From Mycobacterium syngnathidarum (lineage in GTDB: Bacteria > Actinomycetota > Actinomycetes > Mycobacteriales > Mycobacteriaceae), in assembly GCF_001942625.1 (NCBI RefSeq), contig NZ_MLCL01000084.1, forward strand, positions 27,069-91,068: a stretch of DNA of 64,000 bases, read 5' to 3'. Positions 54,268 through 63,873 of the stretch are shown one piece after another (within the stretch, counting starts at the first letter, position 1; every line of letters begins with the position of its first letter). Both the position numbers and the translations under genes were made by a program. Below the pieces are notes generated by a model. The model was not told where the DNA came from. It made no database searches and saw only the letters and a list, made by a program, of their open reading frames with translations.

Positions 54268-54732
54268 TCAGTCGTCGTCGATCGTTGGGTCGATGACTGA
54301 CGGTTCTACTCCCAGATAGGTGGCCACCTGGGCCACCAGGATTTCATGCAGCAGATCAGCCAGCTCATCGGATCCTTTGACCCGGCGCTCGATGGGCTTG
54401 CGGAACAAGACAATTCGAGCCCGGGTCGCATTCCCTCTGACGTCGACCCCAGCCGGTATCAGTCGGGCCAGCGCAATCGGCCCGTCGGCGATGACCTCGG
54501 GCGGCCACTGCACACTGTCCGGATCTTTCGGGGACATCCGCGGAATCTCATCGACGGCGACGTCGAGTTCACGCAGCCGCGACGCCCAACGCCGTTCAAT
54601 TGGTTCGTAGGCCTCCAGTACCGCCATGTCGAACCGCTCGGCCCGGCTGCGCCACCCGGGAACCGAGCGCGGAAGCAGCGGCCCGCGCATATCGCGGCCG
54701 CGACGCGATCGCCATGGGTTGCGCTGGGCCAC
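54268..54732 (-). CDS. Metallopeptidase-fold protein (zincin, degenerate)
   Basis: A 154-aa protein of the family annotated as metallopeptidase or MgPME-cyclase-like zincin. The place of the HExxH zinc helix reads LLHEILVAQVATYLG, with only one of the second-half histidines replaced by Gln, so peptidase activity is doubtful. GTG 54732 has TACGAT 7 nt upstream. The gene pair with DUF3499, divergent, is conserved in mycobacteria. Confidence 0.75.
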   Translation of the reverse strand: MAQRNPWRSRRGRDMRGPLLPRSVPGWRSRAERFDMAVLEAYEPIERRWASRLRELDVAVDEIPRMSPKDPDSVQWPPEVIADGPIALARLIPAGVDVRGNATRARIVLFRKPIERRVKGSDELADLLHEILVAQVATYLGVEPSVIDPTIDDD

Positions 54733-54821
54733 GGCGATGATCGTAACGGTTCGGGATCGGGGCCCCGCCGGCTGCGCGTGTCCGGCACCGCACAGCGACC
54801 GTCCACAGTAATCTCGGGGGC

Positions 54822-55241
54822 GTGAATGTTCCCCGTCGCTGCTGCCGGCCCGGGTGCCCGCACTATGCCGTGGCGACGCTGACTTTTGTCTACTCCGACT
54901 CCACGGCGGTAGTCGGACCATTGGCCACGGTTTCTGAGCCCCATTCCTGGGATTTGTGCGTCGGCCACGCCGGCCGTATCACCGCGCCGCGCGGCTGGGA
55001 GCTGGTCCGCCACGCGGGGCCGCTGCCCACCCATCCCGATGAAGACGATCTGGTGGCGCTTGCCGATGCGGTCCGCGAGGGTCAACCCGGGGCGGGTCCC
55101 CGAGGTGGCGTGGTGGCCGGATTTTCCGATCCCACCACCGGCCTGGCCACCAGTGCGGTGACGGCACCGCCGGCGCGTCCCGCGGAGAGCAACGGGCGTC
55201 GTCGCGGCCACCTGCGGGTGTTGCCGGACCCCGACAACTAG
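54822..55241 (+). CDS. DUF3499 family protein
   Basis: A 139-aa protein with an N-terminal zinc-ribbon-like region: CCRPGC, then about 35 residues later DLCVGHA. The C-terminal half is low-complexity and Arg/Ala/Gly-rich. GTG 54822 has TAATCT 7 nt upstream (leaderless). It lies between whiB2 and pmmA in mycobacteria generally. Function unknown. Confidence 0.88.
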   Translation: MNVPRRCCRPGCPHYAVATLTFVYSDSTAVVGPLATVSEPHSWDLCVGHAGRITAPRGWELVRHAGPLPTHPDEDDLVALADAVREGQPGAGPRGGVVAGFSDPTTGLATSAVTAPPARPAESNGRRRGHLRVLPDPDN

Positions 55242-55358
55242 CACGGACTAGCGCTGTTTGGCTTCTGATCGGACAACGACCGGCCCACGAGTAGTGAACG
55301 TGTCGAGGCCTCCCGACGGCTAGGCTGGCGCCAACGAATCCGTTTCACAAGGAGCAAT

Positions 55359-56747
55359 ATGTCTAGGCCAGCGGCGGCTGTTCACGATGTCATCAAGGCC
55401 TATGACGTCCGGGGACTGGTCGGGAGTCAGATCGACGAGGCATTCGTGTCCGAAGTCGGTAGTGCCTTCGCCCGCCTGGTCCGCGCCGAGGGCGCCGCGC
55501 AGGTGGTGATCGGCTACGACATGCGGGCCAGTTCGCCGACGCTGGCCGCCGCATTCGCCGACGGGGTCACCGCCCAGGGTCTGGATGTGGTTCGGATCGG
55601 CCTTGCTTCCACCGACCAGCTGTATTTCGCGTCGGGTCTGTTGGACTGCCCCGGTGCGATGTTCACCGCGAGCCACAACCCCGCCGCCTACAACGGGATC
55701 AAGCTGTGTCGAGCCGGGGCCAAACCGGTCGGAAAGGACACCGGCCTCTCGACGATCTCGGATGAGGTGATCGCGGGCGTGCCGGCCTTCGACGGGCGCG
55801 CCGGTTCGGTGTCCGACCGCGATGTGTTGTCGGACTACGGCAGCTTCCTTCGTTCCCTGGTCGACCTCAGCTCGCTGCGACCGCTGCGCATCGCGGTCGA
55901 CGCGGGCAACGGAATGGCCGGCCACACCACGCCCGCGGTGCTCGGCCCGATCCCGGGCGCCACCGTGCTCCCGCTGTACTTCGAACTTGACGGCAGCTTC
56001 CCCAACCACGAGGCCAACCCGCTGAATCCGGCCAACCTCGTCGACCTGCAGGCCCATGTGTTGGCCACCGGTGCCGATATCGGTCTGGCGTTCGACGGGG
56101 ACGCCGACCGCTGCTTCGTGGTCGACGAACTGGGCCGTCCGGTGTCACCGTCGGCAGTGACCGCACTGGTGGCAGCCCGTGAGCTCACGCGTGAGATCGG
56201 TGCCACGGTGATCCACAATCTGATCACCTCGCGCGCTGTTCCCGAACTGGTCGTCGAGCGCGGCGGTACCCCGGTGCGTTCCCGCGTCGGGCACTCCTAC
56301 ATCAAGGCCCTGATGGCCGAAACCGGCGCCATCTTCGGTGGGGAGCACTCGGCCCACTATTACTTCCGTGATTTCTGGGGCGCCGATTCCGGCATGCTCG
56401 CGGCCCTGCACGTGCTGGCCGCACTGGGCGAGCAGGACCGCCCGCTGTCGGATTTCATGGCCGACTACCAGCGGTACGAGGCGTCGGGCGAGATCAACTT
56501 CACCGTCGCCGACGCCCCGGCATGTGTCGAGGCCGTGCTCAAATCGTTCGGCAGCTCGATCCAGTCCATCGATCACCTCGACGGCGTGACGGTCGACCTC
56601 CGTGACGGCAGCTGGTTCAACCTGCGCACGTCGAATACCGAACCACTGCTGCGGCTGAACGTGGAAGCACGTACCGCTGAGGACGTCGCCGCGCTCGTCG
56701 ACAGAGTTTCGGCACAGATCGGTGGGGTGAGCGAGCCGGTGCCGTGA
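55359..56747 (+). CDS. pmmA: Phosphomannomutase/phosphoglucomutase
   Basis: A 462-aa alpha-D-phosphohexomutase. The phosphoserine loop is FTASHNPAAYNGIK, the Mg2+ loop FDGDADRCFV, the sugar loop FGGEHSAHYYF and the phosphate loop LRTSNTEPLLRLN. It makes mannose-1-phosphate for ManB, giving GDP-mannose and polyprenyl-phospho-mannose for PIMs and LAM. AAGGAGCA precedes the ATG; a TAGGCT hexamer lies 33 bp upstream. Overlaps the next gene by 4 bp. Confidence 0.95.
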   Translation: MSRPAAAVHDVIKAYDVRGLVGSQIDEAFVSEVGSAFARLVRAEGAAQVVIGYDMRASSPTLAAAFADGVTAQGLDVVRIGLASTDQLYFASGLLDCPGAMFTASHNPAAYNGIKLCRAGAKPVGKDTGLSTISDEVIAGVPAFDGRAGSVSDRDVLSDYGSFLRSLVDLSSLRPLRIAVDAGNGMAGHTTPAVLGPIPGATVLPLYFELDGSFPNHEANPLNPANLVDLQAHVLATGADIGLAFDGDADRCFVVDELGRPVSPSAVTALVAARELTREIGATVIHNLITSRAVPELVVERGGTPVRSRVGHSYIKALMAETGAIFGGEHSAHYYFRDFWGADSGMLAALHVLAALGEQDRPLSDFMADYQRYEASGEINFTVADAPACVEAVLKSFGSSIQSIDHLDGVTVDLRDGSWFNLRTSNTEPLLRLNVEARTAEDVAALVDRVSAQIGGVSEPVP

Positions 56748-57814
56748 ACGCCGTGGACGCTGCGGTCGACCTCGACGACGGTGACGGACTTCTCGCCGCC
56801 GATCGCAACGGTCTGCTGCGGGCCGCGGCCATGGCGGGCGCGCAGGTAAGGGCCACCGAGGCGACCCTGGCCGAAGGCATGCTGGATCCGTTGCGTGCGG
56901 ATCATCCACCGCGCACGGTGATTTGGGTCGCCGGCCGCGGTCCCGCTGAGTATGCGGGCGCGCTGCTGACCGCTGCGCTCGGCGCGTCGATCTCGGCGCC
57001 CATCGTGGTGGCCGCCGAGACCCCGCCCTGGCTCGGGGCCCTCGACGTGCTGATCGTGGCCGGGGACGACCCGGGGGACCCGGCACTGGTGAATGCCGCG
57101 GCCACCGGGGTGCGCCGCGGTGCCCGGGTGCTGATCGTGGCGCCGCACGAGGGCCCGCTGCGCGACGTCGCGGCCGGACGTGCCGTGGTGCTCGCACCCC
57201 GGCTGTGGGTGCCCGACGATTTCGGGCTGACCCGGTACCTGGCCGCAGGATTGGCAGTGCTACACGTGTTGGATCCGGGTATGCGCGTCGATCTGGCCGC
57301 GCTCGCCGACGAACTCGACGCCGAGGCGCTGCGCAACAGCGCAGCACGAGAACTGTTCACCAACCCGGCCAAGACATTGGCCGACCGGATGTCGGACAGT
57401 GCCGTGGTGCTCGCCGGTGACAATCCCGCCACGTTGGCACTCGCCCGGCACAGTGCGGCGATAATGCTGCGACTGGCCGGCGAAGTGGTGGCCGCCGTCG
57501 GGTTGGGTGATGTGCTTGCCGCGATGGCAGGCGGGGCGGTCCGGGCGCCCGGGCCGCAATCGCTGTTCCACGACGAAGAGATCGACGGACCGCTACCGCG
57601 GCGGATGCGCACATTCGCATTGATCACCGACACCGAACGACAAACGGTGGGCGCACGGGTCAGCGGCTTCGACGACGTCGCGGTGGTCGGTGCCGAGGAC
57701 GTGCCGGAGCCGGCTGGGACGACCCTGCCGACCGGGCGCCCCGAACAACAACTGGCGATCCTGGCTGTCCGAATGGAGATGGCGGCCGTGTATTTGAAAC
57801 TGGTTCGAGGATAA
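56744..57814 (+). CDS. SIS-domain TobH-like protein
   Basis: A 356-aa protein related to the PGI/PMI-type SIS fold (TobH in mycobacterial annotation). TVIWVAGRGPAEYAGALLTA and LDVLIVAGDDPGDPALVNAA are the sugar-phosphate-binding Rossmann strands. Encoded between pmmA and manA with tight overlaps, so it probably participates in mannose-phosphate metabolism; no activity is proven. Confidence 0.8.
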   Translation: MNAVDAAVDLDDGDGLLAADRNGLLRAAAMAGAQVRATEATLAEGMLDPLRADHPPRTVIWVAGRGPAEYAGALLTAALGASISAPIVVAAETPPWLGALDVLIVAGDDPGDPALVNAAATGVRRGARVLIVAPHEGPLRDVAAGRAVVLAPRLWVPDDFGLTRYLAAGLAVLHVLDPGMRVDLAALADELDAEALRNSAARELFTNPAKTLADRMSDSAVVLAGDNPATLALARHSAAIMLRLAGEVVAAVGLGDVLAAMAGGAVRAPGPQSLFHDEEIDGPLPRRMRTFALITDTERQTVGARVSGFDDVAVVGAEDVPEPAGTTLPTGRPEQQLAILAVRMEMAAVYLKLVRG

Positions 57815-57817
57815 GAA

Positions 57818-59044
57818 GTGCATCTGCTACGGGGAGCGGTGCGGACCTATGCCTGGGGTTCGCGCACGGCAATCGCTGAATTCACCGGAAGGCCCAGCCC
57901 GACAATCCATCCGGAGGCCGAACTGTGGCTCGGCGCGCATCCGGGCGACCCGGCTTGGCTGCAGACCGAACACGGTGAGCAGTCACTGCTGCAGGCAGTT
58001 CACGATGACCCCGAAGGCCAGTTGGGCACGGTGGCGATCGCTCGCTTCGGCGACGCATTGCCCTTCCTGGTCAAGGTACTGGCCGCCGACGAACCATTGT
58101 CGTTGCAGGCGCACCCCAGCGCCGCCCAGGCCCGGGAGGGTTTCGACCGCGAGGACCGGCTCGACATTCCGGTGTCGTCACCGATCCGCAACTACCGCGA
58201 CCGCAGTCACAAGCCCGAATTGCTGGTTGCCCTAGAACAATTCGACGCGCTTGCCGGTTTCCGGCCGGTGGATCGCACCGTCGAGTTGATGCGGGCACTG
58301 GCGGTCTCGGATTTGGATCCGTTCATCAACCTGCTCTCCGATCAATCCGACGCCGACGGGTTACGGGCGTTGTTCACCACCTGGATCACCGCGCCCCAAC
58401 CCGATCTCGACGTTTTGGTGCCGGCTGTTCTCGACGGAGCGGTGCACTACATCCGTTCTGGGAAAAAGAAATTCGCTGCCGAAGTCAAAACTGTGCTGGA
58501 GCTCGGCGAGCGCTATGCGGGCGACGCCGGCGTGCTGGCCAGCCTGCTGCTCAACCGCATCAGCCTGCAGCCCGGAGAAGGCATCTATCTTCCGGCCGGA
58601 AACCTGCACGCCTATCTGCACGGTGTCGGCGTCGAGGTGATGGCCAACTCGGACAACGTGCTGCGCGGGGGGTTGACCCCGAAGCACGTCGATGTCCCAG
58701 AACTCCTGAGGGTCCTGGACTTCACGCCCACCCCCGATGAGCGGTTACGGCCCGAATCCGTCACGGACGGGCCGGAAACCATGTACCAGACACCGGCGCA
58801 AGAGTTCGCGGTGTCGGTGCTGACGGTGGAGGGTGACCACCTCGGTGACGAGATCGACGTGCACTCCCACCACGACGGGCCACAGCTGCTGCTGTGCACC
58901 GAGGGCGCCGCAGTGATCTACGCCGACGACGACAAGCTGACCGTGGAGCGGGGCGCGGCGGCATGGGTGGCGGCCCAGGACGGCCCCATTCGGCTGACCG
59001 CTGCCGAGCCGACGAAGCTGTTCCGCGTCACCATCGGGATCTGA
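57818..59044 (+). CDS. manA: Mannose-6-phosphate isomerase
   Basis: A 408-aa type I phosphomannose isomerase (cupin). VKVLAADEPLSLQAHPSAAQA holds zinc ligands, HKPELLVAL the Glu ligand, and LHAYLHGVGVEVMANSDNVLRGGLTPKHVD (by position about 265-294) the C-terminal signature. It interconverts fructose-6-P and mannose-6-P, feeding pmmA and manB in the same region. GTG start 3 bp after the TobH-like gene. Confidence 0.94.
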   Translation: MHLLRGAVRTYAWGSRTAIAEFTGRPSPTIHPEAELWLGAHPGDPAWLQTEHGEQSLLQAVHDDPEGQLGTVAIARFGDALPFLVKVLAADEPLSLQAHPSAAQAREGFDREDRLDIPVSSPIRNYRDRSHKPELLVALEQFDALAGFRPVDRTVELMRALAVSDLDPFINLLSDQSDADGLRALFTTWITAPQPDLDVLVPAVLDGAVHYIRSGKKKFAAEVKTVLELGERYAGDAGVLASLLLNRISLQPGEGIYLPAGNLHAYLHGVGVEVMANSDNVLRGGLTPKHVDVPELLRVLDFTPTPDERLRPESVTDGPETMYQTPAQEFAVSVLTVEGDHLGDEIDVHSHHDGPQLLLCTEGAAVIYADDDKLTVERGAAAWVAAQDGPIRLTAAEPTKLFRVTIGI

Positions 59045-59052
59045 CCGCAGGA

Positions 59053-60441
59053 TCAGCTGGCGGCCGCGACGGACTCCTCGGAACGGCTGGTTCCGCGGCG
59101 GCGTTCGGCCAGCCACGCCTTGAGGTTGTGACGGATCGCCCGGCCAACGATGCGCGGGGGAGGGGTCAGCCAGAGACTGTCGAGCATGCTGGTGCGCCGC
59201 AGAAACCACTCGGCCAGCACGGGATCGGTTTCGGCCGCCCCGAGGAACTGGTCGAACAACCCGAACAGTGGGCTGAACCAGAAGGCCCGGTCGCCCTCCG
59301 CTCCGTGCTTTACCTGATCGGCCACCGAATTCATGGTCCACACGGGGTACGTCGTTTTCGCGGTGCGCCGCGCGAGCCGGGGTACCAGATCGTGGGTTCC
59401 TTCGGCCAGCACCTGCCGCAGATTGGCCGCCTGGACAGCCGACATGGTCACGCCCTGGCCGTAAGTCGGGTTCAGGCTGACCACCGCGTCGCCGAACGGG
59501 AAGATCCCGGCCGGGAACCGGCCCAACTTGTCGTAACGACGCCACTTGCTGACGGGATAGCGGTGAAAGTTCATGTCGCCCACCGCTTCCCCGGCCCGCA
59601 ATGCAGCGGCAAGGTGCGGCGGTAATGCGGTGCCACCCAACTCTTTGATGCCGGCGAAATCGTTCGGCGGCTCGGCCTTGGCGACTCCGAACGCGGTCAC
59701 CGTCCAGATCCCGTCCTCGTGGAACAACATGCCCATACCCAGCCCGGTGTCGTGCGCCGCGCTGACGACGACCATCTTCTCGCCGATGAGCTCCGCCGGG
59801 ATACGGACGCGCTGTGAGGCGTAGGTGACCCCGATCTTGATCGACTCCTCGTGCGGGCGTTCGAAGCCCCACTGCTCCAACCACACCGGTAACCGACTAC
59901 CACGCCCGGAGGCGTCGACCACCAGGTCGGAAGTGATCAGTTCGCCGTCGTCGAGCACGAGGCCGGTCACCCGTGCGGTACCGGGGTCGTACTGTGGCTC
60001 GGTCACTCCCCGGCGCAGTACTTGCACGTTCGGCAATGCCGACACTCGCCGACGAATCTGCCATTCGAGTTGTCCGCGGCTCGGCACGTACGCGGTGAAG
60101 TTGGACTCGAGAGTCTGGCCGGTGCCGAGTAGGTGCCCACCGGCCTCGAAGTGGATGGAGGACGGTCGGTTCTCGACCACGGGAACGTTCGCGGCCACCA
60201 TGTCGTCGAGCAGGCCGGGAAACAGACCTTCCAGTTCCTCGGCGCCACGGGCCATCAACAGGTGGACATGCTGACCCTGCGGAATGGCGCTGCGGTTGAC
60301 CGGCTGGTCGGGGAGCTCGTCACGTTCGTAGACGGTGACGTGATCGTAGTGATCGGCCAGTACCCGCGCGGCGCACAGTCCGGCGATGCTCCCTCCGATG
60401 ACGACTGCATGGTTCGACGAATGTTGGTGATCGGTGCTCAT
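59053..60441 (-). CDS. FAD-dependent monooxygenase-like protein
   Basis: A 462-aa flavoprotein. VVIGGSIAGLCAARVLADH is the FAD GxGxxG-type motif, LVVDASGRGSRLP the DG-like motif and FPFGDAVVSLNPTYGQGV the GD motif of PHBH-type hydroxylases and geranylgeranyl-reductase relatives. It occupies the place of M. tuberculosis Rv3254, converging on manA with 8 bp between stops. Substrate unknown. Confidence 0.88.
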   Translation of the reverse strand: MSTDHQHSSNHAVVIGGSIAGLCAARVLADHYDHVTVYERDELPDQPVNRSAIPQGQHVHLLMARGAEELEGLFPGLLDDMVAANVPVVENRPSSIHFEAGGHLLGTGQTLESNFTAYVPSRGQLEWQIRRRVSALPNVQVLRRGVTEPQYDPGTARVTGLVLDDGELITSDLVVDASGRGSRLPVWLEQWGFERPHEESIKIGVTYASQRVRIPAELIGEKMVVVSAAHDTGLGMGMLFHEDGIWTVTAFGVAKAEPPNDFAGIKELGGTALPPHLAAALRAGEAVGDMNFHRYPVSKWRRYDKLGRFPAGIFPFGDAVVSLNPTYGQGVTMSAVQAANLRQVLAEGTHDLVPRLARRTAKTTYPVWTMNSVADQVKHGAEGDRAFWFSPLFGLFDQFLGAAETDPVLAEWFLRRTSMLDSLWLTPPPRIVGRAIRHNLKAWLAERRRGTSRSEESVAAAS

Positions 60442-60675
60442 TAGACGGCTACGGTACTGCGAACCTGGCGTGACCCGAGCCAGATTGAGAAGCAACGTCA
60501 ATTGCGTGCCGTTGTGGCCGGTCGGCCGCGACAGCGCAGTGGCGCCGGTAAGGCGGGCGTGCCCTCGGCTAACGGGCTTGCAACAACTCATGGCACAATG
60601 CCGTGGCTAAGGGCGTGATTCAGCTCTCAGGTTGCTACCCTCTGCAAGGAAACTCACACGCCAACGGATGGGGAA

Positions 60676-61989
60676 ATGACGACGGTCGGCGACGCGGATG
60701 ACACAGCAGAGGACCTACACCCTCCCGTGGTGGAGGCCCTTTCCTTCGCGACGACTCGACTACGGTTCGATCCGTTCATCGACATTGACTGGGACGCAAC
60801 CGAGAACGCCCTCGATGGCAATGACCCTCGCTGGCAGCTCTGCATCGACACCAGTCCGCTAGCAGCGACCGGTTGGTATGCCGAGCAACCGCTTCAGAAG
60901 CGTGTGGACATGGGCCGATGGATTACCGCCAATACGTTCAAGGTGGGGATCCAGTTCGAAATGATACTGATACGCGGCGTGGTGCATTACGCGGGAAAAC
61001 TGCCCAATTGTGATCCGGTATTTCGATATTTGATGCATGAGGTAACTGACGAATGTAATCACATTCAGATGTTTCAGGAATTCATTAATCGAAACGGCCA
61101 AGATGTTCCTGGCATGCGGCGAACATCGCGAATCATGGGCCCTCTAGTAGGTTTCATCAGCGGGTACCTCAGCGTCCTGCTCTTCATCGGTGTGCTAGGT
61201 GGCGAACAGCCAGTTCATTTTCAGCAGACGCTTCTCCTGCGCGGCAACCGACGGATGCCGCCGTTGCTGAACCGGATTATCTATATTCATCTGGCGGAGG
61301 AGGCCCGCCATATCACGTTTGCCGATGACCATTTGGCCGAGCGTGTGCAGTATTCAGGGCGGTGGAAGCGGGCCCTGTACGCAATAATGTTTCCTCTCTT
61401 CCTGCGATGGCTGATGGGTGAAATATTCACCCCGCCTAGAGCTTTCGCGCGCGAATTCCACGTGCCGCGCCGAACCTTCAAGTCCGCCTATTGGCGAAGC
61501 GAATATTCGCGTCAGATGATGGCAGAGTCCGCCGCGGACGCTCGGCGGGTAGCGGATCGTCTCGGACTCCGGTCGGTGTGGTCGCGTTGGATTTGGCGGG
61601 TACTGGGCATCGACGGTCGCCTGCCGCGCTACCGCGGTGAGCCGAATCGGCTGTTCGAAAGTTCCACAGTGTCCCAACTTGTCGAGATTCGGACGGCTGT
61701 TTGGGCGCGACTTGTGGCTGTGGCGATCATGGTGACCGTGGCCTTGGCGATGACCCCGGATGGGGTGCGCATTATCGCTGCTGCTGCTGCCGGAGCATGC
61801 GTGTGGGCGGCCTACCACGTACTGCGCGAGCGCCGGGGTGGTGTGGTGGGTAACCAGCCATTCGAATGGCCGCGGCTTGTCGTGTGGGTTGTGGTGTGCG
61901 TGGCCATGATTCCGGTTGGCGGCCTCATCGGGCTCGCGCTGGTGGTGTTCATGATCCTGGCGCTTGCCGATTTCATGCCCACCCTCTGA
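60676..61989 (+). CDS. AurF-like diiron oxygenase with C-terminal membrane helices
   Basis: A 437-aa protein. Residues 1-330 resemble the AurF N-oxygenase/diiron family: EVTDECNHIQMF (122-133) and HLAEEARHITFADDH (205-219) are the ExxH-type iron motifs. AurF proteins are usually about 330 aa; here about 100 more residues hold two or three hydrophobic segments, anchoring the enzyme. Codon use is more A/T-rich than the neighbours, and an insertion sequence starts at the base after the stop codon, so recent acquisition or end alteration is possible. Confidence 0.83.
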   Translation: MTTVGDADDTAEDLHPPVVEALSFATTRLRFDPFIDIDWDATENALDGNDPRWQLCIDTSPLAATGWYAEQPLQKRVDMGRWITANTFKVGIQFEMILIRGVVHYAGKLPNCDPVFRYLMHEVTDECNHIQMFQEFINRNGQDVPGMRRTSRIMGPLVGFISGYLSVLLFIGVLGGEQPVHFQQTLLLRGNRRMPPLLNRIIYIHLAEEARHITFADDHLAERVQYSGRWKRALYAIMFPLFLRWLMGEIFTPPRAFAREFHVPRRTFKSAYWRSEYSRQMMAESAADARRVADRLGLRSVWSRWIWRVLGIDGRLPRYRGEPNRLFESSTVSQLVEIRTAVWARLVAVAIMVTVALAMTPDGVRIIAAAAAGACVWAAYHVLRERRGGVVGNQPFEWPRLVVWVVVCVAMIPVGGLIGLALVVFMILALADFMPTL

Positions 61990-62039
61990 CCTGACTTAGG
62001 TCATGGTCGGCTGGTCTACGAATCCGCAGTCCGTTGACC

Positions 62040-62095
62040 TGCAGGTTTCCTCGGCTTAGTGCCCCGTTTGGGGCACTAAGCGGGTAGGTTCTGGC
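62040..62095 (+). repeat. 56-bp direct repeat, left copy (right copy 63874-63929)
   Basis: Identical in all 56 bases to 63874-63929. The two copies immediately flank IS-A, as expected of a target-site duplication. The duplicated stretch contains the hairpin and -10 element of IS-B. Confidence 0.9.
62054..62081. repeat. 12-bp perfect hairpin in IS-B leader (second copy 63888-63915)
   Basis: GCTTAGTGCCCC, loop GTTT, GGGGCACTAAGC. It lies just upstream of the IS-B transposase -10 hexamer. A weaker relative with arms TTAGTGC/GCACTAA (63784-63806) precedes the IS-A transposase. Confidence 0.8.
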
Positions 62096-63873
62096 CCGAG
62101 TTGGGTCATTTGGCTTAGTGCCTTAGCTTTTCGGGCTTGAGGGCGTCTAAGATCGTCTTGACCTCGGGGTTTATGGCTGGTGGGTAGGTGGCGATGACGC
62201 CGTTGATGTCGATGGTGGCGCTGCGTAGGGGTTTGAGGGTGCGCAGGAACCGCCGCAGCGACAGTCCGGTTCGGGTCTGGATTTCGCGGCTGAGGGCCAG
62301 GGCGGTGAACACGATGGTCAGGTGGGCTTCGATGGCGTCGCGGGTGCGGGCGAACATCGGGCGGGCGGCGAGGTCGGATTTCGACATCCGGAAGGACTGC
62401 TCGACTCGCCATAGGTCGTGGTAGCTGGAGATGACTTCGGTGGCGGGCATGCGGGCGGCGTCGATGTTGGTGACGTAGCCTTTGAGCCCGACCAGATCGC
62501 GTGCTCGCTGCAGCGAGGCCTCGTCGAGTTCTCGGGCACCGTTGCGTGTCTTGACGAATCGTGGTGTGCGTGCGGTCTTGTCGCCGGCGACGACGGCGCG
62601 GGCCTTGTGCTCCTGCAGGTTCAGCGTCTTGGTGTCGCGGATCGCTCGTTTGGTCGAGTAGGCCCATACCGCCCGCCACGATTTCGTATGCGTGGCGGCA
62701 TCCCAGACGGGTTCGGCTTTGAGTTTCGGATCGCTGCTCTTGGTGGCGGTACCGCGCTGATCACGTGGGGTAATGGTGTCGACGATCTGGCCGTCAGTGA
62801 AAAGACTGCCGTGCCAATGGAAATGGGAAACGAGGTCGTTAGGCGCTTTGGTAACTCTGGATCCGACGATGAACCGCAACCCGGCTTCATCGAGGTCACG
62901 CAAGTTCGAACTCGACAGCATGCCGGCATCGGCGACGACGACCATGTCGGTGATTTGGTGGCGGGATTGGAATGCCTTCACGATCGGCACGATGGTCAGC
63001 GTTTCGGCCTTGTTGCCTTCAAAGCAACCGACCTCTAACGGGAATCCTTGCCGGTCGACGAGCAGGCCTACGACGATCTGCGGATCGACGCGCCGTTCCT
63101 TGGAGTACCCGACTTTACGCAGGTCGTCTTCTTTGTCGGCCTCGAAGTACAGGGTGGTGACGTCGTAGAGAACCAGGCTCAGATCACCTGTGGCGCTGGC
63201 GGTTTGGAAACACGCGGCGGCGATCTGAGCACGGTAGCCACCCGAGCACGCACGGCGCAGCGTTCGTTTACGTGTGGACAACGACGCCGAGGTGCGACCG
63301 AGCTCGGCCAGGACTCGATCGACATCGAGCAGGCTGGTCGGTTCCACCACCCGGGCGATCACCAGATCCCGGAACACCTGATCGTCGACCGCGTCGTCGA
63401 AACCCAGGTCGGCGTACACCCCGGCCAGGGCCTCGTAGAGCAGTCTGCTGCAGGACTTCACGACCTGCGCCCGGGCCACCAGTTGCTGCGGGCCGGGTCC
63501 GGCACCCGCGTCGGTGAACAGGGTCACCGCAGGCGGACCCACCATCTCAATCTTCGCGGCTTTCGGGGTGATCCCCAGATCCAGTTCTCGCTGGGCGTCA
63601 TCGGCCAACAACCGCCGAGCCTCCTCAACGAGTAGTCCCAGTTCGGCGTCATCGCGGGCCGAACCCACGTGACGCACGATCCGCCGGCGGCCGTCCACGG
63701 ACTCGGCGATCTGGACCGCAGTGGCGCCCGAGGCAGTACGCACCCGCCGAATCCACACCACCCACCGAGCCTACCGAGCCGAATTAGTGCCTTGCAGGTG
63801 CACTAACCGCAACCATCAGCGCAGGTCAACGCGTCAGCACTTCGCGGAAAAGTCCAAAGTGACCCAAGTCAGG
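62096..63873 (-). mobile_element. IS1634-family insertion sequence IS-A, complete
   Basis: About 1.78 kb with terminal inverted repeats of about 19-20 bp: the left end reads CCGAGTTGGGTCATTTGG (or with one more C) and the right end, reverse-complemented, CCTGACTTGGGTCACTTTGG. It carries one intact transposase gene and is flanked by 55-56-bp direct repeats. IS1549 of M. smegmatis, in the same family, is known for unusually long target duplications. Confidence 0.85.
62115..63761 (-). CDS. IS1634-family transposase (IS-A)
   Basis: A 548-aa DDE transposase. Acidic residues lie in YDVTTLYFEAD, VVVADAGMLS, and the C-terminal Y-x2-R-x3-E-x6-K signature is YHDLWRVEQSFRMSK. The reading frame is intact, so the element may be active. 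GTG 63761 has TAGGCT 6 nt upstream (leaderless). RTASGATAVQ at the N-terminus matches the IS-B transposase start. Confidence 0.92.
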   Translation of the reverse strand: MVWIRRVRTASGATAVQIAESVDGRRRIVRHVGSARDDAELGLLVEEARRLLADDAQRELDLGITPKAAKIEMVGPPAVTLFTDAGAGPGPQQLVARAQVVKSCSRLLYEALAGVYADLGFDDAVDDQVFRDLVIARVVEPTSLLDVDRVLAELGRTSASLSTRKRTLRRACSGGYRAQIAAACFQTASATGDLSLVLYDVTTLYFEADKEDDLRKVGYSKERRVDPQIVVGLLVDRQGFPLEVGCFEGNKAETLTIVPIVKAFQSRHQITDMVVVADAGMLSSSNLRDLDEAGLRFIVGSRVTKAPNDLVSHFHWHGSLFTDGQIVDTITPRDQRGTATKSSDPKLKAEPVWDAATHTKSWRAVWAYSTKRAIRDTKTLNLQEHKARAVVAGDKTARTPRFVKTRNGARELDEASLQRARDLVGLKGYVTNIDAARMPATEVISSYHDLWRVEQSFRMSKSDLAARPMFARTRDAIEAHLTIVFTALALSREIQTRTGLSLRRFLRTLKPLRSATIDINGVIATYPPAINPEVKTILDALKPEKLRH

